A DNA stretch of 5,733 nt, taken from positions 1 through 5,733 of the forward strand of contig CAMNHX010000120.1 of NCBI GenBank assembly GCA_946539945.1, written 5' to 3'. This DNA is from an uncultured Desulfobulbus sp. (GTDB lineage: Bacteria > Desulfobacterota > Desulfobulbia > Desulfobulbales > Desulfobulbaceae). Shown one piece after another: positions 1 to 5,562 of this stretch. The notes under the pieces were generated by a model. The model was not told the origin of the DNA. It searched no databases and was given only the letters and a program-made list of their open reading frames with translations. Made by a program: the position numbers and the translations under genes. Position 1 is the stretch's first letter; each line of letters begins with the position of its first letter.

Positions 1-105
1 GATCTCCTGAACTAACGGCAGATCGCGGCAGTCTGCGGCAACGCAAATTTTCTGAAGACGGGCCGCCGGATCAGGGGCGAGCGGAAACTGTGGCGTCATG
101 GGCAT
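1..105 (-). CDS. N-terminal fragment of an unidentified protein, possibly radical-SAM/SPL-like (partial)
   Basis: The minus strand is open from an ATG at 105-103 to the left edge, giving 35 residues that start MPMTPQFPLAPD and continue with RLQKICVAADCRDLPLVQEI. A second ATG lies two codons on, at 99-97. The frame stays open upstream to a stop at 171-169, but the only other candidate start is a TTG at 156. The segment reading 'I-x-V-(8 residues)-LPL-x-x-x-I' resembles the opening beta strand of spore-photoproduct-lyase-like radical SAM proteins, but 35 residues are too few for an assignment. No clear ribosome binding site precedes either ATG. The gene is divergent from the RNase G operon and shares its upstream region. 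Its coding nature rests on the open frame and natural amino-acid composition; the family is a guess. Confidence 0.45.
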   Translation of the reverse strand, partial: MPMTPQFPLAPDPAARLQKICVAADCRDLPLVQEI

Positions 106-223
106 GGTGGTGGGCTGGTGAGTGGTAGGCAGGACGGACAGGGAGGACAGACACAATCCGGCTTTTCCTCAAAGTGCGCGGTCTTGCGTGGCTTTACTCC
201 GCTTCTGACCAAGTTGTGCGAAA

Positions 224-240
224 GCCCTGCCTTGCAGGGC
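224..240. repeat. Short perfect hairpin upstream of the rng promoter
   Basis: GCCCTGC (224-230) and GCAGGGC (234-240) are perfect inverted copies around a 3-base CTT loop. A competing pairing, CCTGCC (226-231) with GGCAGG (237-242), is also possible. No T-run follows on the plus strand and only TTT on the minus strand, so it is not a convincing terminator. It sits about 30 bp upstream of the putative -35 box and could be an operator-like site or simply an incidental palindrome. Confidence 0.35.
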
Positions 241-268
241 AGGAGAGAAGGTCTTGCTTTGGCCTTTC

Positions 269-297
269 TTGTCTTTCCTTGGATTTCGTGCTATATC
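269..297 (+). promoter_or_regulatory. Candidate sigma70-type promoter for the rng operon
   Basis: A TTGTCT hexamer (269-274, 4 of 6 matches to TTGACA) is followed after 17 bp by TATATC (292-297, 4 of 6 matches to TATAAT). The optimal spacing makes this the best promoter candidate I found in front of RNase G. Transcription would start near 304, leaving a leader of roughly 190 nt. This is consensus matching by eye only. Confidence 0.4.
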
Positions 298-358
298 TTC
301 TCCTTTTGGCGGCAGAATATGCCGTGTCCTGTGGAGAGACAGTGACAGTCTCCTTGCA

Positions 359-370
359 GCAGGATCCTGC
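359..370. repeat. 12-bp perfect palindrome in the rng leader
   Basis: GCAGGATCCTGC is a perfect self-complementary 12-mer. It lies just before the larger leader hairpin at 377-399. In DNA it could be a dimeric protein-binding site; as RNA a stem would need a loop taken from its centre. Its function is unknown. Confidence 0.35.
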
Positions 371-376
371 CCCGGG

Positions 377-399
377 TGAATCGGGTCAAGGCCGATTCA
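377..399 (+). promoter_or_regulatory. 8-bp stem-loop in the rng 5' leader
   Basis: TGAATCGG (377-384) pairs perfectly with CCGATTCA (392-399) around a 7-nt loop. The flanking CCC (371-373) and GGG (400-402) could extend the stem across a 3-nt bulge. No U-tract follows, so it is not an intrinsic terminator. It lies about 100 nt upstream of the RNase G start, inside the predicted transcript. A structured leader on an RNase E/G-family gene would be compatible with feedback control by cleavage, as known for E. coli rne, but that role is inferred. Confidence 0.4.
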
Positions 400-444
400 G
401 GGCGGGTATAACCTTGAGGCCAGACTGTTTCGCCCGGCATTCAG

Positions 445-472
445 GCCGCCGTCTCTGCCGCGCTCCGGCGGC
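445..472 (+). promoter_or_regulatory. GC-rich inverted repeat just upstream of the rng start
   Basis: GCCGCC (445-450) is complementary to GGCGGC (467-472) with a 16-nt loop, which itself can form a small GCCG/CGGC stem (457-460 with 466-469). It ends 25 nt before the RNase G ATG. It could affect ribosome access, but the region is GC-rich and short repeats like this arise by chance. Confidence 0.25.
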
Positions 473-497
473 ACTTCACTGCTCTTGCAGCCAAGCC

Positions 498-2003
498 ATG
501 TTTACCGATATTCTCATCAACGCCACGCCCTACGAGAACCGCATCGCCCTGATGGAAAACGGTGTGCTCAAGGAGTTTTACATCGACCGACCGGCGCAAA
601 AGGGTCTGATTGGCAATATCTATCTGGGACGGGTGGTCCGGGTCCTGCCGGGCATTGACGCTGCCTTTATCGACATCGGGCTGGATCGCACCGGCTTTCT
701 CTATGTGGATGAGGCTGTGTATTCCCTGTCCACCTGCTACCGCCACCTGCACCCGGACCAGAAGAAGCTGTTCAGCGTGCCTGCGGAGTTTCCCCACGAC
801 CTCACCATAGACAAGATCGTGCATGAAGGACAGCAAATTCTGGTACAGATCGCCAAGGAGCCGATTGGGTCCAAGGGTGCCCGCCTGACCTGTAACGTCA
901 CGCTGCCCTGCCGCAATCTGGTCTATATGCCGCTCACCGATCATATCGGGATTTCCCGCAAGATTGAAGACGAGACCATCCGGCAGGAGATGCGCGACCG
1001 ACTGGAAGAACTGCGCCCGCCCGGAGCCGGTTTCATCATGCGCACTGTGGCTGAAAACACCGGCAGTGAAGAGCTGGAAGCTGACATGGCCTTTCTGCTC
1101 CAGCTCTGGAGTGATATTCTGTCCCGGTCCCGGCGAACGCACGCGCCAGACCGCATCTACGAAGACCTGGACATGATCCTGCGCACAGTGCGGGACTTTT
1201 TCAACGACAACGTAAACGAGGTGGTGACTGACAACCGCGACGTTTTCGCCCAACTCGGGTCCTATGCCCGGAACTTCATCCCGCACCTGGAAGACAAGAT
1301 CCGCTATTACAACGGCGAAGTGCCGCTCTTTGAGCGCTACGGCATTGAGTCAGACATCAACAGTGCGCTGGAAAAAAAGGTCTGGCTGCGCTCCGGCGGC
1401 TATATCATCATAGAGCCAACCGAAGCGCTCACCGTGATTGACGTGAACACGGGGCGCTACGTCCATGCCCACGATCTGGCAGCCACCATCTTCCGCACCA
1501 ACATGGAGGCAGCGCAGGAAATCGCCCACCAGATCCGGCTGCGCAACATCGGCGGCATCATCATCATTGACTTCATTGACATGGAGGACGAGGCTGAACG
1601 TGAAGCACTGGGCCAGGCCCTGGAAGAGGCTGTTCGGGGCGACAAGAGCAAGATCAACATTCTGAAGGTCTCGGAATTCGGGCTGGTACAGATGACCCGG
1701 AAGCGCACTTCTGAAAGCATCACCCAGACCATGTGCGAGCCGTGCTTCTACTGCGGCGGCAACGGCCTGTTGAAGTCCCGCCGGACCATCTCCCACGAGA
1801 TCTTCCGCAAGATCAGCCGGGACGCACCCAAGATCGGCGGGGCCAGCGTGACCATCAAGGTCAACCCCCGGGTCGCTGACATGCTGCTGAACGAGGAAAC
1901 CCACGGCATCCGGCATCTGGAAAACGAGACAGGCAAGCATTTGACCATTGTCCCTGTTCCTGAAATGCATATCAAGCGGTATGACATTATCTGGAACGAG
2001 TAA
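498..2003 (+). CDS. rng: Ribonuclease G (RNase E/G family endoribonuclease)
   Basis: This is a 501-residue protein of the RNase E/G family: a cytoplasmic, Mg-dependent endoribonuclease that cuts single-stranded A/U-rich RNA and matures rRNA and mRNA ends. The length matches RNase G (about 490 residues), and the long C-terminal degradosome scaffold of RNase E is absent. The N-terminus (MFTDILINATP) aligns with the family start. An S1 RNA-binding domain covers roughly residues 36-130 (GNIYLGRVVRVLPG, then AAFIDIGLDRTGFLY). Catalytic-type aspartates are D315 in VIDVNTG and D358 in IIIDFIDM. The Zn-link cysteines are C413 and C416 (MCEPC), with a further C419. One oddity is LPCR at about residue 140, where the family usually has LPGR. 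ATG 498 is chosen by family alignment, although no Shine-Dalgarno sequence precedes it; the frame runs open upstream to 174 without resemblance to the family. It is the first gene of an apparent operon with the M23 peptidase, 24 bp downstream. E. coli rng also sits in a cell-envelope neighbourhood (mreBCD). Confidence 0.95.
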   Translation: MFTDILINATPYENRIALMENGVLKEFYIDRPAQKGLIGNIYLGRVVRVLPGIDAAFIDIGLDRTGFLYVDEAVYSLSTCYRHLHPDQKKLFSVPAEFPHDLTIDKIVHEGQQILVQIAKEPIGSKGARLTCNVTLPCRNLVYMPLTDHIGISRKIEDETIRQEMRDRLEELRPPGAGFIMRTVAENTGSEELEADMAFLLQLWSDILSRSRRTHAPDRIYEDLDMILRTVRDFFNDNVNEVVTDNRDVFAQLGSYARNFIPHLEDKIRYYNGEVPLFERYGIESDINSALEKKVWLRSGGYIIIEPTEALTVIDVNTGRYVHAHDLAATIFRTNMEAAQEIAHQIRLRNIGGIIIIDFIDMEDEAEREALGQALEEAVRGDKSKINILKVSEFGLVQMTRKRTSESITQTMCEPCFYCGGNGLLKSRRTISHEIFRKISRDAPKIGGASVTIKVNPRVADMLLNEETHGIRHLENETGKHLTIVPVPEMHIKRYDIIWNE

Positions 2004-2027
2004 CTTTTTCTTTTTCCGTAAACTGTT

Positions 2028-3404
2028 ATGGCACAGAAGCATCTTGGCGCACGCAAAGGCGTCGGTTTTTTGCGCATCCTGCTGTATTCCCTTTTGGTGC
2101 TGCTGCTGGTTGCAGCGCTTCTCGCGGCATGGTTTCTCTTTGAGATGGAAAAGCCGCTTGTTGAACTGGGCCGGGACATCAAGGTTCTGGGCGGACAGGT
2201 GGACCTGCCGGTGACAGTCCGGGACCAGAAAAGCGGTCTCTCGCTCATCACCGTGACCCTGAAGCAGGGCGAGAAGGAGGAGGCGGTCTTTACGCGCCAC
2301 TTTCCCAGTCAGGGCTGGTTCAGCAAGACTGGTCCCAACGAGTTTTCCGAAAAGGTGGTGATCAAGGCCAAGGAGTCCGGCTTCACGGAAGGCCCGGCAG
2401 AGCTGACAGTGGAGGCCCACGATCACTCGCTGATGGGCTTTTTCCGGGGAAACCGCAGGGCAGTCACGGTTCCGGTTACAGTGGACACCACAGCCCCCCA
2501 GGTGCATCTTCTTGGTCCCAAGCGGTCCATCCAGCCGGGCGGCAGCGCCTCTGTTGTGTATTCGGTGTCCGAGACCCCAGCCCGGCACGGTGTGCGCATT
2601 GGCGGTGTTTTTTTTCAGGGCTATCCTTCCCAAAAACCGGGCGTCTATGTGAGCCTCTTTGCCCTGCCCTGGAACGCCAAGGAGCTGGGCAAGCCTGTGG
2701 TCCAGGTCTGGGATGCGGCAGGCAATGAGAACAGTGTCAAGCTGGATCTCGTCTTCAAGCCGCGTCGGGAAAAGCACGACACCATCCGTTTGAGCGACGC
2801 CTTTTTCGAGGCCAAGTTGCCGGAGTTCAGGCAACGCTACCCGGAGATGAAGGGTACACCGCTGGACCAGTATCTGTATGTGAATCGCACTGTGCGCAAG
2901 CAAAACGTTGCCAAGGTGGAGGATATCTGCTCCAAGTCTGAACCGGAACAACTCTGGCAGGACCGCTTTGTGCGGATGCCGGGTGCAGGTCGGGCTGGCT
3001 TTGCCGACCAGCGAACCTATATGTATCAGGGCAAGGGCGTGGATGAGCAGACCCATCTGGGGGTTGACCTTGCCTCTGTTGCCCGGGCAGAGGTCAAGGC
3101 AGCCAATCGGGGCAAGGTGGTCTTTGCCGACTATCTGGGGATCTTCGGCAACATGGTAATCTTGGATCACGGTCAGGGGTTGTTCAGTCTCTACGCCCAC
3201 CTGTCAGACATTGTCGTGCCACTGGGCGCAGTACTGGAAAAGGAGCAGCTCCTGGGGCATTCCGGGATCAGCGGCATGGCAGGTGGGGATCACCTCCACT
3301 ACGGAATGCTGGTTGGGGGGGTCTTTGTCACCCCGGTGGAATGGTGGGATCAGCGCTGGATTGCCAACAACATCATGACTGTTTTGGATGAAGAAGAGCC
3401 TTGA
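2028..3404 (+). CDS. Membrane-anchored M23 family metallopeptidase (peptidoglycan hydrolase-like)
   Basis: This 458-residue protein has a short basic cytoplasmic N-terminus, one hydrophobic anchor at about residues 17-38, a large periplasmic part and a C-terminal LytM/M23 peptidase domain (about 310-440). M23 enzymes are Zn endopeptidases cutting peptidoglycan cross-bridges or stem peptides. The active-site set looks complete: H343 and D347 (HLGVD) and H424 (HLHYG) as Zn ligands, with H391 (YAHLSD) and H422 as the catalytic histidines. It is therefore probably an active enzyme, unlike degenerate EnvC/NlpD-type activators. Between anchor and peptidase lie two probable Ig-like beta domains (about 45-150 and 152-245); the second opens with VDTTAPQV, a signature of bacterial Ig-like folds. 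A linker rich in charged residues (about 248-305) follows. It starts 24 bp after rng across a pyrimidine-rich stretch without a Shine-Dalgarno sequence, and its last 17 bp overlap the permease gene, suggesting translational coupling. The cell-wall role is inferred; the exact substrate cannot be read from sequence. Confidence 0.9.
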   Translation: MAQKHLGARKGVGFLRILLYSLLVLLLVAALLAAWFLFEMEKPLVELGRDIKVLGGQVDLPVTVRDQKSGLSLITVTLKQGEKEEAVFTRHFPSQGWFSKTGPNEFSEKVVIKAKESGFTEGPAELTVEAHDHSLMGFFRGNRRAVTVPVTVDTTAPQVHLLGPKRSIQPGGSASVVYSVSETPARHGVRIGGVFFQGYPSQKPGVYVSLFALPWNAKELGKPVVQVWDAAGNENSVKLDLVFKPRREKHDTIRLSDAFFEAKLPEFRQRYPEMKGTPLDQYLYVNRTVRKQNVAKVEDICSKSEPEQLWQDRFVRMPGAGRAGFADQRTYMYQGKGVDEQTHLGVDLASVARAEVKAANRGKVVFADYLGIFGNMVILDHGQGLFSLYAHLSDIVVPLGAVLEKEQLLGHSGISGMAGGDHLHYGMLVGGVFVTPVEWWDQRWIANNIMTVLDEEEP

Positions 3405-4851
3405 ACCGTCCTGGGCGGAGCGCCTGTTGCGGCCCCCTCTGCTCCTGTACAGCTATATTGCGGCAGAGTTTCTTGCGCCTTTTTTCGCAAGTTTTGTACT
3501 GCTTTACGCCATCTTTTTTCTGGTCCAGCTCATTCCGCTGCTGGAAGTGGTCCTGGTCCTGCGCATCGGCATGGCGGACTTCATCCGCCTGATCGCCTAC
3601 CTCTTTCCTCACATGCTGCTCTACATCATCCCCATGGCCAGCATGGCCGGGGTGATCATCGGTTTTTCCCGGTTGGCGAATGACCGGGAAATGCTGGCCT
3701 TCAAGGCCTGCGGCGTGAGTCTGCGCCAGATGCTGCCGCCGGTTCTGGTGGTTTCGGCAGTGATTGCCAGCGTGACCGGCTACTTTTCCGTGAAGCTGAT
3801 TCCCTTGGGCGAGCAGTCTGCCAAGCAGCTCATGTTCCAGCTTGCCCGGGAAAAGATCGACAAAGGGCTGAAGGAGCGCGAGTTTACCGAAGCGCTGGGT
3901 GATATTGTGGTCTATGTGGATGACATTGACGAGCAGCAGAACTGGCATGGGGTCTATGTGTCAGACGTGCGCGGGCGGGTGCAGCCCCTGATTACCGTGG
4001 CCCGTTCAGGCTGGCTCCGTTCGGATGTGGAGCGGATGCAGGTGCTGGTTGAGCTTGAAAACGGGACCCTGCACAACCTGGAGGGCGAGGACAGCCAGGT
4101 TTTGCGCTTCAAGCGCTATCGCCTGCAAGTTCCCCTGAACACGCCGGGGGGCGAGAGCATGACCAGACTGGGCCGCAGTGCCATGAGTCAGAGCCAGCTC
4201 CTGCAGGCGGCCCGGGAAGCCGGGGACCAGAGCAAGGAAGGCTTGAGCTATCTGGTCACCTTTCACCACCGCTTGAGTATGCCAGTGGGCTGCTTCATTT
4301 TGAGCCTGATAGGTTTACCGCTGGCGCTTCAGGCCGGGCCAGGTCGCCGGGCTGTGGGCATACCTCTGGGGCTGGCGGTCTTTGTAGGCTATTATGCGGC
4401 TTTTACCACAGCCAAGGTCCTGTGCGAGGACCGCATGATGCCGGTCATGCTGGGCATGTGGCTGCCCAATATCCTGTTTTTCCTCTTTGCCCTGTACTTT
4501 CTCTGGCGTGTTGATCAGGAACGCCCCCTTTTGCCGGAGCGTCTCCACACAGCACTGGCCTTGCACAGCAACCGCTTGCTCTTGCCGCTTTGGCGCTGGA
4601 TCAGACGGCACAGCGCCGCCCTGCTGCGCCTGATTTTGGGGCGTCGCCTGCGCCCGGCATCCCTGCCGGAGGAGGGCGAGGGTCTGCTCATTCATGCCCA
4701 GGTCAGCACCCGCACCTTTCACTTCCCGGAATGCGCCCAGTACCGGTCGCCCCAGTGTCGACTGGAGTTCAAGGACGCCAAAGTGGCCCAAAACGCGGGC
4801 TTTCACCCCTGCGAGTTCTGCGCCAAACTGATGGAGGAAGGGCAGCGCTGA
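3388..4851 (+). CDS. LptF/LptG-family permease with C-terminal Ada-like Zn-binding extension
   Basis: This 487-residue inner-membrane protein belongs to the LptF/LptG (YjgP/YjgQ) family. With the ATPase LptB and with LptC, that family extracts lipopolysaccharide and feeds it to the periplasmic bridge. Layout: TM1 about 24-50, TM2 about 60-92, the family segment GFSRLANDREMLAFKACGVS (92-111), TM3 about 115-138, a periplasmic beta-jellyroll (about 140-285), the HHRLSMP motif (293-299), then TM4-TM6 (about 297-382). I cannot tell LptF from LptG, and no partner copy is in the window. An arginine-rich amphipathic stretch (about 388-424) is followed by a module at about 439-482 with H445-x3-C449, C457 and C475-x2-C478, resembling the Ada Zn domain and unusual for this family. 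The start overlaps the peptidase gene by 17 bp and ATG 3388 lacks a Shine-Dalgarno sequence. TTG 3427 is an in-frame alternative preceded by GGAG at 3417-3420 with 6-nt spacing; it would drop 13 residues without touching TM1. Confidence 0.9.
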   Translation: MKKSLEPSWAERLLRPPLLLYSYIAAEFLAPFFASFVLLYAIFFLVQLIPLLEVVLVLRIGMADFIRLIAYLFPHMLLYIIPMASMAGVIIGFSRLANDREMLAFKACGVSLRQMLPPVLVVSAVIASVTGYFSVKLIPLGEQSAKQLMFQLAREKIDKGLKEREFTEALGDIVVYVDDIDEQQNWHGVYVSDVRGRVQPLITVARSGWLRSDVERMQVLVELENGTLHNLEGEDSQVLRFKRYRLQVPLNTPGGESMTRLGRSAMSQSQLLQAAREAGDQSKEGLSYLVTFHHRLSMPVGCFILSLIGLPLALQAGPGRRAVGIPLGLAVFVGYYAAFTTAKVLCEDRMMPVMLGMWLPNILFFLFALYFLWRVDQERPLLPERLHTALALHSNRLLLPLWRWIRRHSAALLRLILGRRLRPASLPEEGEGLLIHAQVSTRTFHFPECAQYRSPQCRLEFKDAKVAQNAGFHPCEFCAKLMEEGQR

Positions 4852-4855
4852 ACCT

Positions 4856-5179
4856 TCACTCTCCCAGGACCTTGCGCACGATCATGTCCTGGGTAGCGAA
4901 ATCCGGGCTGGGTTCCTTCCAGCTGATGAACTGCTTGACCACCCGATTGAATGCGCCATTGTCCGCCTTGCACTGATCGCAGATGGATTCGGCCTGATCC
5001 CGGTACATGATGATCTTGCTGGCTGGATCGCCGTGGATGTCCACAGCGGCCATTTTCCGGCAGCCGCAGTCCAGTCGGATGACCGCCACACCCACAGCTT
5101 CCGGGCTGCCTTCCAGAATGCCTGCCACCATGGCCTGCTCACTTTGTTCTGTGGTGTGTGTAGCCTTGGTGTTTGTCAT
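4856..5179 (-). CDS. Small uncharacterised protein with CxC...CxxC cysteines
   Basis: This is a 107-residue soluble protein I do not recognise by name. No signal peptide or membrane segment is visible. Residues 1-15 are polar and probably disordered. The core (about 16-90) holds two cysteine pairs, C38-x-C40 (LDCGCRKMAA) and C67-x2-C70 (ICDQCKADNG). Together they could bind Zn or act as a redox pair, in a zinc-ribbon-like arrangement. The ATG is well supported: AGGAG at 5192-5188 sits 8 nt upstream. The gene converges on the permease gene, with stops 4 bp apart. It is a real gene by ribosome binding site, codon pattern and ordered cysteines, but its role is unknown. An ISL3 transposase remnant reads toward it from upstream, so read-through transcription is possible. 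Confidence 0.8.
   Translation of the reverse strand: MTNTKATHTTEQSEQAMVAGILEGSPEAVGVAVIRLDCGCRKMAAVDIHGDPASKIIMYRDQAESICDQCKADNGAFNRVVKQFISWKEPSPDFATQDMIVRKVLGE
4863..4893. terminator. Inverted repeat at the convergent gene ends
   Basis: CCCAGGAC (4863-4870) and GTCCTGGG (4886-4893) form a perfect 8-bp stem with a 15-nt loop. It lies just downstream of the permease stop and inside the last codons of the convergent small gene. No U-tract follows on either strand, so it is not a canonical intrinsic terminator. It could stabilise 3' ends of both transcripts, which must overlap because the stops are only 4 bp apart. It may also be a coincidence of coding sequence. Confidence 0.3.
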
Positions 5180-5187
5180 GGTCTTCT

Positions 5188-5192
5188 CTCCT
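5188..5192 (-). promoter_or_regulatory. Shine-Dalgarno for the small CxC/CxxC protein
   Basis: On the minus strand AGGAG lies 8 nt before the ATG at 5179. It fixes the start of the small gene and is the clearest ribosome binding site in the window, in contrast to the three plus-strand genes. Confidence 0.7.
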
Positions 5193-5242
5193 GTTTGTCT
5201 TGAAAAGCGTTCTTCCCGTGACGCTTGCCGCCTTGTCCCTCA

Positions 5243-5258
5243 GAATCTCCACAGATTC
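5243..5258. repeat. Short hairpin upstream of the small gene
   Basis: GAATCT (5243-5248) and AGATTC (5253-5258) are perfect inverted copies around CCAC. It lies between the ISL3 end and the small gene, in the region that would hold that gene's promoter or leader. I could not pick out a convincing -35/-10 pair in 5180-5287. Its function is unknown. Confidence 0.3.
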
Positions 5259-5287
5259 ACCGTTTTCCTGCTCCTGAAAAACACAGT

Positions 5288-5310
5288 GGTTCCTCGCAGT
5301 ATCGAGTGGG
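5288..5310. repeat. Putative ISL3 terminal inverted repeat (right)
   Basis: The sequence beginning GGTTCCTCGCAGTATCGAGT has the position and GG(T/C)TC start expected of an ISL3-family terminal repeat. The call is by resemblance only, because the partner repeat at the other end lies outside the window or is lost. Confidence 0.45.
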
Positions 5311-5553
5311 TAGGGAGAACTTGAGTTTTGCGCCAAGGAGGGAGATCATAGTGATGAGGTTCCTTGTCGTCCGGTAGCCTTACGCCCGTGATCTGGCCGC
5401 CTGAATCAGGCTGTTCATACCTTCCAGAAAACCATTCATTGCTCAACCAGGAACTGAACCATCGCAAAATCCCCTCCCAATGCCGCCGGATGGTCGCCGT
5501 CGCACGCTTCATCGGCTCAAGCCGGTTGTGCCTCGCCCAGAAGCACCAACACC
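5288..5553 (-). mobile_element. ISL3-family insertion sequence remnant (right end)
   Basis: The transposase remnant and its terminal repeat form the right end of an ISL3-type element. The outer boundary is placed at 5288 because GGTTCCTCGC there resembles the GG(T/C)TC-type ends of the family. As in other ISL3 elements, the transposase C-terminus runs into the repeat. The inner boundary is the junction with the IS605-type element. The left end and any 8-bp target duplication cannot be checked here; the flank to compare is ACACAGT just left of 5288. Confidence 0.6.
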
Positions 5554-5562
5554 TTGACCTCC

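Larger units (their letters stand above)
106..497. other. Intergenic region / long leader between divergent genes
   Basis: About 390 bp lie between the divergent partial gene and the RNase G start. I see no credible gene here. The left half (106-223) is purine-rich on the plus strand and otherwise featureless. From 224 onward it contains a hairpin (224-240), a candidate promoter (269-297) and three more inverted repeats in what would be the RNase G 5' leader (359-370, 377-399, 445-472). The RNase frame stays open back to 174, but the residues before 498 look like translated non-coding DNA, with no family resemblance. Confidence 0.6.
5257..5553 (-). pseudogene. ISL3-family transposase, C-terminal remnant (frameshifted, truncated)
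   Basis: Read on the minus strand from 5554, the first frame gives WCFWARHNRLEPMKRA and then RRHWEGILRWFSSWLSN, matching the C-terminal DDE region of ISL3 (IS204/IS1001/IS1096) transposases. At 5440-5433 AATG is tandemly duplicated, shifting the frame. Removing one copy restores NGFLEGMNSLIQAARSRA, containing the family's (I/L)xNGxxEGxN motif whose Glu (5424-5422) is the likely third acidic catalytic residue. A TAA at 5382-5380 then interrupts the protein inside the usual RGYR motif. The rest reads GYRTTRNLITMISLLGAKLK and FSLPTRY, with a stop at 5259-5257. The gene is thus inactivated twice and cut off at its 5' side by the IS605-type end at 5554. The upstream part of the transposase is not in this window. 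Confidence 0.8.

Noticed and set aside
174..497. N-terminal extension of RNase G by 108 residues
   Set aside because: The upstream translation is Cys/Arg/Ser-rich and unlike the family. RNase G homologues begin at the MFTDILINATP-type start at 498, and the stretch contains the likely promoter and leader hairpins.
441..1286. A 281-codon open frame on the minus strand
   Set aside because: It is antisense to the S1 and N-terminal region of RNase G, with low-complexity, unfamily-like translation. It is a shadow of the real gene.
2004..2020. T-rich stretch after the RNase G stop as an intrinsic terminator
   Set aside because: No stable GC-rich hairpin precedes it (only a 4-bp CATA/TATG pairing), and the next gene starts 24 bp downstream on the same strand.
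1350..3200. A 616-codon open frame on the minus strand
   Set aside because: It lies antisense to the well-identified RNase G and M23 genes, has no recognisable motifs and crosses both genes. It is a by-product of GC-rich codon usage.
5139..5336. A 65-codon minus-strand open frame overlapping the small gene and the ISL3 end
   Set aside because: It begins inside the transposase remnant and overlaps the well-supported gene start at 5179. Its translation is off-frame transposase followed by intergenic sequence.
5240..5512. A 90-codon minus-strand open frame as an independent gene
   Set aside because: Its first part is in-frame ISL3 transposase and the rest is out-of-frame translation after the AATG duplication. 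It is part of a pseudogene.
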